This document shows, piece after piece, positions 56,032 to 63,116 of a stretch of DNA of 64,000 bases (its first letter is position 1; every line of letters begins with the position of its first letter). The notes below the pieces were generated by a model that saw nothing but the letters and a program-made list of their open reading frames with translations, had not been told where the DNA came from and did no database searches. Origin of the DNA: Parasulfuritortus cantonensis. Lineage in GTDB: Bacteria > Pseudomonadota > Gammaproteobacteria > Burkholderiales > Thiobacillaceae. The translations under genes and the position numbers were made by a program. Where the stretch lies: NCBI RefSeq assembly GCF_004337445.1, contig NZ_SJZB01000033.1, positions 27,695-91,694 on the forward strand. Reading direction: 5' to 3'.

Positions 56032-57261
56032 TTACAGCCAGTCACGCCAAGAGCCGCTAAGCGGGCCGGGCACGCCAACCTTGCTGGCATTGTCGAGCGC
56101 AAATGGGTCGTACATCACATCCAGGCTGCCTGTGCCGGAGATCGTGCCCTGGACCACGGCAGCTCCCTGCACCAGCATGTTGCCTGCGACGTCGACATTC
56201 CCCATCACGTAGAGCACTCCGTATACGGTTACGTTGGCACCGCCCGTGAGATTGCCGTTGATGACCATGACCACCGGTCGGTCCCGGCTTCCGAATGTCA
56301 TGCCGCCAGTGAACGAGGTATCGCCGTTGACGATAATCGATTGATCCATGACGCCATTCACCGAGCCGATGTCGCCGGCATCGATGACCTGAGAAGCGGT
56401 CGATTGGTATTCGGCAAATGTCTGGCCGAAGAAATTCAAGAACATTTGGGCGTTGGTGAGGTTTCCAAGCGTCGGATCGATGTCGATGACGTCTGGGCCT
56501 GTGTGGTTCTTGTCCGTCGGGCAGACATAGTCGGCGGTGGTGCCGCAGTTCGCCGGCTCGCCGGGAGGGGCGGTCGTCGTATCGGGAGGGGCGACGTCCG
56601 GGTTGCGGATGAAGGTCTTGCCGGAGTTGCCAACGCTGCTTAGTTGGCCGCCGGTCCAGATGGTGAGGTTGCTGTAGTAGTTCGTGACGGTCGCACTGCC
56701 CTGGACGTTGATTGCACCCTTTGCGGTCAACGGGTTGCTTGGGGTTTTCGCGATAGATTCGGCCATTGCAAACGACTGGATGATGGCAACCCGGCCGACG
56801 TTGTCGTCACTCCAGCCACAGGCAAACACGACGGGGTTCTTCAAGTTGACCGCGGTGGGGGTGTCACACGTTGGGTTGCCGGAGGTAGGGTCGTTTGGAC
56901 ACTGACCTAAGGCTGACCCGGGGTTGCAGTAGACGACCCGGTATTTCGAGCCGTTACCGAGCGTCACCGCATTGGGCGTCAGGTCGTCGGCGACGTTATC
57001 GAGGTCCTGGTCGATGCCGCCGGCCGCTACGTCCTTGAAATACGCAAGCGCGCGGTCCATGCCCGCTTGCGCCGCTTCAAACGCCTGACGCTGACGGATT
57101 TCATTCGCCGACATTATCTGTTCCATGATGGCGCTCTTGGATACAGTGACGACCAGTACCGTTGTCAAAAACAACACGATCACGGTGATGAATAACGTGG
57201 CGGCACCGGATTGTCGCCGAGGAGAATGGCCAGCGAACTTGTGAGCACGAAGGTTTGGCAT
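56032..57261 (-). CDS. pilX: PilX-type minor pilin with beta-helix-like tail
   Basis: This 409-residue protein starts with the PilX_N pattern: RRQSGAATLFITVIVLFL, then MEQIMSANEIRQRQAFEAAQAGMDRAL. The Glu5 of pilins is missing, as in many PilX proteins. From about 160 the sequence is Gly/Val/Asn-rich with repeated short strands (GGMTFGSRDRPVVMVINGNL, GNVDVAGNMLVQGAAVVQG), suggesting a right-handed beta-helix like polymer-forming domains. ATG 57261 has GAGG at -8; the earlier GTG/ATG 57294 would overlap pilW by 26 nt. Confidence 0.75.
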   Translation of the reverse strand: MPNLRAHKFAGHSPRRQSGAATLFITVIVLFLTTVLVVTVSKSAIMEQIMSANEIRQRQAFEAAQAGMDRALAYFKDVAAGGIDQDLDNVADDLTPNAVTLGNGSKYRVVYCNPGSALGQCPNDPTSGNPTCDTPTAVNLKNPVVFACGWSDDNVGRVAIIQSFAMAESIAKTPSNPLTAKGAINVQGSATVTNYYSNLTIWTGGQLSSVGNSGKTFIRNPDVAPPDTTTAPPGEPANCGTTADYVCPTDKNHTGPDVIDIDPTLGNLTNAQMFLNFFGQTFAEYQSTASQVIDAGDIGSVNGVMDQSIIVNGDTSFTGGMTFGSRDRPVVMVINGNLTGGANVTVYGVLYVMGNVDVAGNMLVQGAAVVQGTISGTGSLDVMYDPFALDNASKVGVPGPLSGSWRDWL

Positions 57262-57268
57262 GCTGGCC

Positions 57269-58036
57269 TCAGGGAGCGATGATGACCCGGTCATTTCGTA
57301 CCCTGACTGGTTGCGTCAGGCTGATACGCATGACGGGATCGGCGGTTAAGTGCCCGGCGAGGGTGATGGATACCTGGCGTAGCTCGATCAAGCGGTCGCC
57401 AGTCGTCGCAGAGTAACCGGTGGTGGACGATTCGCAGGGAGGAACAGTGGCGGACGTGCTGGTCCAGACCGCGTTCGTTCTTGCGTTGACGCATTGGGAA
57501 CCAGTCGTGCTGAAGGACAGGGTGTCCACTACAACATCATTGGTGTCGGTAAAGCGTTCCCATCCTGTCGCACCGGTGCAACTTGCCGTGTATTGGCCGT
57601 CACCGTTTCCTTGACGCATGACAACGGCACCACCAGTGAGCCGGTAGCCAAAGAAGTCGTCGCTGTCGACGGAGCCAGCGGTGTTGCCAGCTTTATAGAC
57701 GGCATCATAGGAGAACAACACACAGTCGCCCGTGGTGCTGACCGAGTGAATCGCCAAGTCCGTCTGCGTGCTGCCGCCACGCTCCGAAAACGGGTTGGTC
57801 GAACTGGCGGTTGCGCTGGCCCAGAAACCAGCACGCCGGATATCGTTGACCATGATGTCCATCGATGCCCGCAATGCCTGGTTGAGCTTTGCCGACCTTA
57901 ATGTGTCGCTTCCGCCTCGCAGACTGGACAGATATATCGCCAGAGCTCCCGCCACGATCACCATGCCGATGGTAATGCCGATCATCAACTCAACGAGCGA
58001 TACGCCCGTTTGACGGCGCTGAACGCGGGTTAGCAT
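57269..58036 (-). CDS. pilW: Minor pilin PilW
   Basis: This 255-residue minor pilin has signal RRQTGVSLVELMIGITIG (Glu5 intact) and the PilW helix GMVIVAGALAIYLSSL, then QALRASMDIMVNDIRRAGFWA, a family block. A C-terminal beta-rich domain has a Cys pair. Its TGA lies 7 bp upstream of the pilX ATG, and its start overlaps the end of the FimT gene by 7 nt. Part of the operon that initiates pilus assembly. Confidence 0.82.
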   Translation of the reverse strand: MLTRVQRRQTGVSLVELMIGITIGMVIVAGALAIYLSSLRGGSDTLRSAKLNQALRASMDIMVNDIRRAGFWASATASSTNPFSERGGSTQTDLAIHSVSTTGDCVLFSYDAVYKAGNTAGSVDSDDFFGYRLTGGAVVMRQGNGDGQYTASCTGATGWERFTDTNDVVVDTLSFSTTGSQCVNARTNAVWTSTSATVPPCESSTTGYSATTGDRLIELRQVSITLAGHLTADPVMRISLTQPVRVRNDRVIIAP

Positions 58037-58647
58037 CCCGGGTATCCTCCTACATTGTGGGCGCCTGTCGGGGAGCAGACGCGCACGACACCGAGCGCGC
58101 TGACGGTGACCCTGATCTCCATGTCGCTCGGTGATTTAAGTACGAACGTTTGGGTTGCACCTTCAAGGGTTCCCCTGAGTCGATTGAACACGCATTCAAA
58201 AGAACTGTTCGTCATTCGCACGTTGGTGAAGTTCTCGCTCTTCAGGGTCTTCTCGATGTTGCCCGTTGTCCCTTGTGTGATTACACAAGAACCGGTGGTA
58301 GAGCAGTTGCACCCCCCCGTGTTGGCGCTGATGCCGACACACCACCCGGTGCTCCCATCTGTCGTTGCATCAACCAATAAATCGCGCGCTTGTTTGAGGC
58401 TTTCGGTGCGTGCGAACTGCACTTGGTCGTATACGGCTTCAGCCGCAGCCACCAGACGCCTTTTTTCGACAGACTTGGTGAATGATGGGACGGCGAGGGT
58501 CGCCAATACGCCGATGACCGTGACGGTGACGATGAGCTCCACTAACGTAAAGCCGTACTGTCGGCTCCCGGGCTGCTGCAGGTGTGCAGAGCGCGCCCGA
58601 GCCGGCTTGTGTGCGTGAGCGAGGGACACTACTTGCTCCCCCAGCAA
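58030..58647 (-). CDS. fimT: FimT/FimU (GspH-like) minor pilin
   Basis: This 205-residue pseudopilin has a long 31-residue leader before GFTLVELIVT (cleavage after Gly, Glu5 intact). The helix is VTVIGVLATLAVPSF, followed by the family's ARTESLKQARDLL core and a C-terminal domain with six Cys. The start inside the end of pilE (19-nt overlap) may be too early; a later start would shorten the leader. It completes the set FimT-PilW-PilX-PilV that primes pili. Confidence 0.78.
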   Translation of the reverse strand: MLGEQVVSLAHAHKPARARSAHLQQPGSRQYGFTLVELIVTVTVIGVLATLAVPSFTKSVEKRRLVAAAEAVYDQVQFARTESLKQARDLLVDATTDGSTGWCVGISANTGGCNCSTTGSCVITQGTTGNIEKTLKSENFTNVRMTNSSFECVFNRLRGTLEGATQTFVLKSPSDMEIRVTVSALGVVRVCSPTGAHNVGGYPGC

Positions 58648-59090
58648 AGCCTTTTCTCGGCCGAACTCTTGTCCGGGCCGTTTTCAGTGATTTGCATGTT
58701 TCCGGCAGGACAGGCCGAGTCGGCATTCTGCCCCCCCTTCGTCGTGGCCGCGGCTTTTGCGGTGAACGCCGTTGAACTCGCATCGACCATTTCGACCGTG
58801 TAGTAGCCATCCGATGAGCCGGAGGCGAATTCGACGGTCGAGTCCGCGGCGCTGGTGCCGCAATCGTCCGCGCCACCGAGCGTCGTGGCGTAGTAAGGAC
58901 AATTGACGCGGAACTTTTCCTGAGCCAAGGCAAGCGCCAAAAGCGCCGCCTGCCCGTCGCTGCGCCGGGATTGCAGGACATAGTTGCGGTAGGAGGGGAT
59001 CGCGATGGCTGCGAGTACACCGATCACGAGCACGACGATTAACAACTCGATCAGCGTGAATCCGTTCTGAGGGGGGCGAACCAAGCTCAT
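58629..59090 (-). CDS. pilE: Type IV minor pilin PilE
   Basis: This 153-residue prepilin begins [17 protein letters not shown]; cleavage after Gly and Glu5 are canonical. Helix VLVIGVLAAIAIPSYRNYV, then the PilE-type region QEKFRVNCPYYAT, and a C-terminal Cys loop. AAGGAGAGG gives a strong ribosome site before ATG 59090. It is the first gene of the minus-strand minor pilin operon; the divergent 129-bp gap to fimS likely holds its promoter. Confidence 0.85.
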   Translation of the reverse strand: MSLVRPPQNGFTLIELLIVVLVIGVLAAIAIPSYRNYVLQSRRSDGQAALLALALAQEKFRVNCPYYATTLGGADDCGTSAADSTVEFASGSSDGYYTVEMVDASSTAFTAKAAATTKGGQNADSACPAGNMQITENGPDKSSAEKRLCWGSK

Positions 59091-59219
59091 TGAACCTCTC
59101 CTTTGACCTAATAGCATGATCGACATCGCGTCCTTGTGGATCAAACAGTTATCGACAAGCGGGGGGGCTTCGGGTACAAGCGGCGATAATTTCGGGAATA
59201 TAAGAACCCCATTTCAGAA

Positions 59220-60217
59220 ATGAGTAAGCACACCCACGTCAGCCTGCCGGACTTTCGAAACCTCGGAGTCATTCTCCGCAGTCTTGTGCTGGCCGAGGGG
59301 GTTGTTCTGCTCGTCGTGCTTGCAAATGCCGACACCCCCGCCGATGCCCTTGCCGATTTTGCGGGTTCCGGGGTGTTGCGAGAACCTGTGTTGCTAGTGA
59401 GTGCCTGCTTTCTAGCCTTGTTCTCGCCAGCGTTGGGAAGGCGGCGTTACGGGAGTGGTGTGGCGCTGGCAATCGGGTTGGTGTTTCTCATTGGCCTTGG
59501 GATGCACCTTCTTTGTATGTCCATCTTGCCGGTTCCAATGGCAGGGGCTCCGTGGCGTACGGGCGCCCTCGCGGCGTGCGTCGGGGCAACCGTCCTGTTC
59601 TATTTCAACTGGCGTTACCACGTCCTTTCCCCTGCCCTGGTCGAGGCGCGGCTGATGGCCCTGCAGGCCCGGATCAGGCCCCATTTCCTGTTCAACAGCC
59701 TGAATACCGTCCTCGGACTGATACGCAGTGAGCCGCGCCAGGCGGAGACGGTCTTGGAAATCTGGCCGAGCTGTATCGGGCGTTATTGTCGGAGGCCGGT
59801 ACGCTGGTTCCCATGGCCAAGGAGCTGGAGCTGGCGCGCGCCTATGCCGAGATCGAGGCCATCCGCCTCGGCGACCGTCTGCGCGTCGTCTGGCAATGCC
59901 AGCCCGAGGCCATGGATGCCTTGGTGCCGCCGCTGATCGTGCAGCCGTTGCTGGAGAATGCCGTCTATCATGGGGTGGAGCCCTGCGAATCGGGCGGCGA
60001 GGTCAACGTGGCGATTTTTCTGCGAGGCGATCAACTCAATCTGGTGATGCGCAATCCGTGCGCGGCGCAGTCGCGTCGCCAGGGGGGTAACCGCATGGCC
60101 CTGAACAACATCCGCGAACGCCTGGATCTGCATTTCGACGCCGAGGCGGAGATGAGCGCATACCGGTCCGGTGGCGAGTTCGTCGTCCAGATACGGATGC
60201 CGTACAGGCATGGCTGA
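59220..60217 (+). pseudogene. fimS: FimS/AlgZ (LytS-type) sensor kinase, frameshifted
   Basis: This is a membrane kinase of the LytS/AlgZ family, about 332 residues if the frame is restored. The N-terminal half has several hydrophobic segments (about 20-140), then the His_kinase domain with PHFLFNSLNTVLGLI. At about 59756-59761 the frame breaks: GAAATCTGG reads as nonsense, but with one more A it gives ETVLENLAELYRALLSEAG and the rest (QPLLENAVYHG, LNNIRERL) to the stop at 60217. Homopolymer slip or base-call error is likely. AlgR-type regulator overlaps the stop by 8 nt. In Pseudomonas, FimS/AlgR drives the minor pilin operon. Confidence 0.83.
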
Positions 60218-60950
60218 GCCGCTGAGAGTCTTCATTGTCGACGACGAGGGACCGGCCCGCGCCCGCCTGCGCAGCCTGCTGGAAGACAGCGCGGGCGCGC
60301 TGCCGAATCAGGTCGTGGGCGAAGCGGCCTGCGGCGCCGACGCCCTTGCCGCGCTCGAACAGGTGGTCGTGGACGTCGTGCTGCTGGATATCCGGATGCC
60401 CGGGATGGACGGCATGGAGGTGGCGCGCCAATTGGCCAAGCTGCACCACCCGCCGGGAGTCATCTTCGTGACCGCGTACGACGCGCATGCGGTTTCCGCC
60501 TTCGAGGTCGGTGCCCGCGACTACCTGCTCAAGCCGGTGCGCGCCGAACGCCTGCTGGAGGCCTTGCGCCGCATCGCGCCGGTGGCCGACTCGGGTACCG
60601 AGGCCCGGCCGGCCGGGCGGGCGATCACGGTCAACGACCGCGGCCGGGTGTTGCGCGTCCCGCTTGCGGAGGTCCTCTTCCTGCGCGCCGAGTTGAAGTA
60701 TGTGACGCTGCGGACCCGTGAGCGCGAGTTTGTGCTCGATGAACCGCTGACCAAACTGGAAGAGGCCTTCCCCGACGAATTGCTCCGCATCCACCGCAGC
60801 TGCCTGGTCAACCGCGGTCAGCTGGCCGGCTTCGAGATGCGGCGCCTCGGGGACGAAAACCACTGGGTGGCGTTGCTCAAGGACTGGCCCGACGCCCTGC
60901 CCGTATCCCGGCGGCAGGCACATGTCATCCGGATGTTCCGGCAGGGGTGA
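60210..60950 (+). CDS. algR: AlgR-type LytTR response regulator
   Basis: This 246-residue regulator has a receiver domain (1-125; D11/D12, phospho-Asp D60 in VVLLDIRMPG, T in VTAYD, K in YLLKPVRAER) and a LytTR DNA-binding domain (about 145-246: VLFLRAELKYVTLRT, RIHRSCLVNRGQL). ATG 60210 overlaps the kinase end (ATGGCTGA). It likely binds the promoter of the divergent minor-pilin operon. The gene is intact although its kinase is not. Confidence 0.87.
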   Translation: MAEPLRVFIVDDEGPARARLRSLLEDSAGALPNQVVGEAACGADALAALEQVVVDVVLLDIRMPGMDGMEVARQLAKLHHPPGVIFVTAYDAHAVSAFEVGARDYLLKPVRAERLLEALRRIAPVADSGTEARPAGRAITVNDRGRVLRVPLAEVLFLRAELKYVTLRTREREFVLDEPLTKLEEAFPDELLRIHRSCLVNRGQLAGFEMRRLGDENHWVALLKDWPDALPVSRRQAHVIRMFRQG

Positions 60951-61014
60951 GCGGATTGAGCCGCTGTGGATAACGTATTAATATGACGGCCAAATATAGA
61001 TTTGGAGATGGAGC

Positions 61015-61119
61015 ATGAATCCGTTTAGTCCCTACAACCTGCCCATGACCCTGGTGGTTGCTTTGATCGCCTGGGCTTGGTTCAGCCTGTTTTCCGCCTT
61101 GGTGGCCTCGTTCTTCTGA
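61015..61119 (+). CDS. Small membrane protein of 34 residues
   Basis: A 35-codon frame begins at ATG 61015, with GGAG (61003-61006, and GGAGC just before) as ribosome site, and ends TGA at 61117-61119. The product, MNPFSPYNLP then a single hydrophobic helix of about 22 residues rich in Ala, Leu, Val, Trp and Phe, is a one-pass membrane peptide like CydX/KdpF-type subunits. Too short to belong to any recognised family. A -10-like TATTAAT (60976-60982) lies upstream and a terminator follows, so it looks like a free-standing transcript. Confidence 0.65.
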   Translation: MNPFSPYNLPMTLVVALIAWAWFSLFSALVASFF

Positions 61120-61167
61120 GGGGCGTAGGTACTCGGGCGCCCGGTCCCGTCGCACGGGGCCGGGCAG

Positions 61168-61199
61168 ACAAAAAAGCCCGGCATTGCCGGGCTTTTTTG
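61168..61199. terminator. Bidirectional terminator between small ORF and rpoH
   Basis: AAAAAAGCCCGGCA-TTGCCGGGCTTTTTT: perfect GC-rich stem with A-tract before and T-tract after, so it can terminate both the 34-residue ORF (plus) and rpoH (minus). Confidence 0.9.
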
Positions 61200-61201
61200 C
61201 G

Positions 61202-62053
61202 TCAGGCGGCCAGGGCCGCCTTCATCTTTTGCAGCGCCTTGGCTTCGATCTGGCGTACGCGCTCCGCGGAGATCCCATACTCGGCGGCGAGCTCGTGCAG
61301 GGTTGCCGGGTCTTCCTCGTTCAGCCAGCGCGCCTCGACGATGTGCCGGCTGCGCGGGTCCAGGCTGGCCAGGGCCTCGCTCAGTCCGTGGCTGGCCAGA
61401 TGGTCGCGTTCGCTGCGTTCGATATGATCCGTCGGGTCGGCATTGGGCGCCGCCAGGTAGGCGATGGGCGCGAAATGCTCGTCCTCGTCCTCGCTGCTCG
61501 ACTCCAGAGCGACGTCCTGGCCGTACAGGCGGACCTCCATCTCCTTGACGTCGTGTTCGCTGACGTTCAGGGTGCGCGCCATCTCCTGGATTTCGCTTTC
61601 GCCCAGGGCGCCACTCCCCTGCTTCATGCTGCGCAGGTTGAAGAACAGCTTGCGTTGGGCTTTGGTCGTGGCGACCTTGACCAGGCGCCAGTTCTTCAGG
61701 ATGAACTCGTGGATTTCGGCCTTGATCCAGTGCACGGCGAAGGAGACCAGGCGCACGCCGCGTTCCGGGTCATAGCGCTTGACCGCCTTCATCAGGCCGA
61801 CGTTGCCTTCCTGGATGAGGTCGGCGTGCGGCAGGCCGTAGCCGAGGTAGCCGCGTGCGATGGCCACCACCAGGCGCAGATGCGAGAGCACCAGCTTGCG
61901 GGCGGCTTCCAGGTCGCCATGGCGTTGCAGGCGGGTCGCCAGTTCATGTTCCTCCTCCGCGCTCAGGAGCGGGAAGCGGTTCACCGCCTGGATGTAATTG
62001 TCCAGGCTGCCCAGCGCACTGGGCACGGGATAATGCATGGTGTCGGTAGTCAT
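61202..62053 (-). CDS. rpoH: RNA polymerase sigma-32 factor RpoH
   Basis: This 283-residue heat-shock sigma factor has region 1.2/2 (LVLSHLRLVVAIARGYLGYGLPHADLIQEGNVGLMKAVKRYDPERGVRLVSFAVHWIK shortened here to its core LIQEGNVGLMKAV), the RpoH box KAQRKLFFNLR, region 3 and region 4 HTH (ELAAEYGISAERVRQIEAKAL). GGAGG (about 62064-62068 complement) precedes the ATG. A perfect CIRCE element lies 34 bp upstream, so HrcA probably represses it at normal temperature. Confidence 0.95.
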   Translation of the reverse strand: MTTDTMHYPVPSALGSLDNYIQAVNRFPLLSAEEEHELATRLQRHGDLEAARKLVLSHLRLVVAIARGYLGYGLPHADLIQEGNVGLMKAVKRYDPERGVRLVSFAVHWIKAEIHEFILKNWRLVKVATTKAQRKLFFNLRSMKQGSGALGESEIQEMARTLNVSEHDVKEMEVRLYGQDVALESSSEDEDEHFAPIAYLAAPNADPTDHIERSERDHLASHGLSEALASLDPRSRHIVEARWLNEEDPATLHELAAEYGISAERVRQIEAKALQKMKAALAA

Positions 62054-62086
62054 GGGTATATAACCTCCGAAAACTTTTGCCTGATT

Positions 62087-62113
62087 TTAGCACTCAACAA
62101 TAGAGAGTGCTAA
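62087..62113 (-). promoter_or_regulatory. CIRCE operator (HrcA binding site) of rpoH
   Basis: TTAGCACTC-N9-GAGTGCTAA is a perfect match to the CIRCE consensus. It lies 34 bp upstream of the rpoH ATG and overlaps a -10-like TAAAAT on the minus strand. HrcA repression linked to RpoH has been proposed in betaproteobacteria by comparative genomics. Confidence 0.93.
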
Positions 62114-62166
62114 ACGGGAAAGGTTCCCGGTGTTCGGGCCGTTGTTCACAGATGATGTCTGCATCC

Positions 62167-63102
62167 TCAATCGAAGCGCGTCAGCCAGGCCAAGGCGGCT
62201 GCGCGGGTGAAGGTGTCCGGGCCGTAGTGGTGGAAGGCGCGGGTGTTCGTAGCTCGTAGCGGCTTCAGCACCGCGTTCACCGCCACGTAATCCATCGGCA
62301 TGCGCCCCGCGGCCGTGTCGCCCAGTTGCGGCCGGGGACCGGACTGGACGATGACGCCGCCCGCATAGGGCAGCAGGGTGGCTGCCGGGGGCAGGTCCGC
62401 CGCCAGCTTGTCCTGGCCGCCGAAGCGCTCCACCAGCGCCTCCCCCAGCACCGTCAGCCAGTTCACGCCCTTGATGTCGTCGCCGATGTACTGGCTGTGG
62501 GTGATCGGCTCGTCCATCTCGATGCCGGGAAACCGCTGCGCCAGCAGATACTGTGCGGATTCGAAGCGGGTCGCCAGCATGTCGCCGTTGGCCGGGGCGA
62601 AGCCGATGCCGCCGTAGCCGCTGATGGGCCTGAGGATCGCGCACAGAGCGCGGCAGAACTCGGGGAAGCTGCCCTTGTGGCCCGCGTACCATGTGAGCGG
62701 CAGGCCCAACCTGACGTGGTCCAAGTCCTTCTTGTCCGGGTTCCAGTCCGCGCCAGCCAAAGCTCGGAAGAAGACGGCACTGGCATCCAGGTTCGTTTCA
62801 CCACCGTGGAAGGCGATCGACCATTCGTTGCACGACGGGAGTTGTTCCAGCCATTGCGATAGGGCCTGGTGCATTTCCGGCTTGAAGCGGCGCCATTTCT
62901 CGGTCTTGGGATTGAGTACCCAGTTAACTTGGCCGGATACCGTCTCCAACCAGAGGGCCAAGGCCTCCATCACCGCCTCGCGCACCGGCTGGGTGTAGCC
63001 CTTACGGAAATAGGCGGTGAAGATCAGCCCCAGCCTCAACCCCACCGTGCCATCGTCCTCCCTCAGCACCAAGTTCGTCTCGAGCTTGGACAGGTCTTCC
63101 AT
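62167..63102 (-). CDS. DUF3396-type (type VI immunity-like) protein, copy 1
   Basis: This 311-residue cytoplasmic protein has no signal peptide. It has the DUF3396 pattern: LRLGLIFTAYFRKGYT, HGGETNLDASAVFF, IGFAPANGDML, PGIEMDEPITHSQYIGDDIKGVNWLTVLG. Members are annotated as type VI secretion immunity proteins. It follows an almost identical second gene with a 14-bp gap. Residues about 60-135 differ strongly between copies while both ends are nearly identical. No effector or type VI structural gene is in the window. Confidence 0.75.
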   Translation of the reverse strand: MEDLSKLETNLVLREDDGTVGLRLGLIFTAYFRKGYTQPVREAVMEALALWLETVSGQVNWVLNPKTEKWRRFKPEMHQALSQWLEQLPSCNEWSIAFHGGETNLDASAVFFRALAGADWNPDKKDLDHVRLGLPLTWYAGHKGSFPEFCRALCAILRPISGYGGIGFAPANGDMLATRFESAQYLLAQRFPGIEMDEPITHSQYIGDDIKGVNWLTVLGEALVERFGGQDKLAADLPPAATLLPYAGGVIVQSGPRPQLGDTAAGRMPMDYVAVNAVLKPLRATNTRAFHHYGPDTFTRAAALAWLTRFD

Positions 63103-63116
63103 GCCCGTCGGTATCC

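Noticed and set aside
60965..60973. Perfect DnaA box (complement) before the small ORF
   Set aside because: A single box with no companions; not evidence for an origin.
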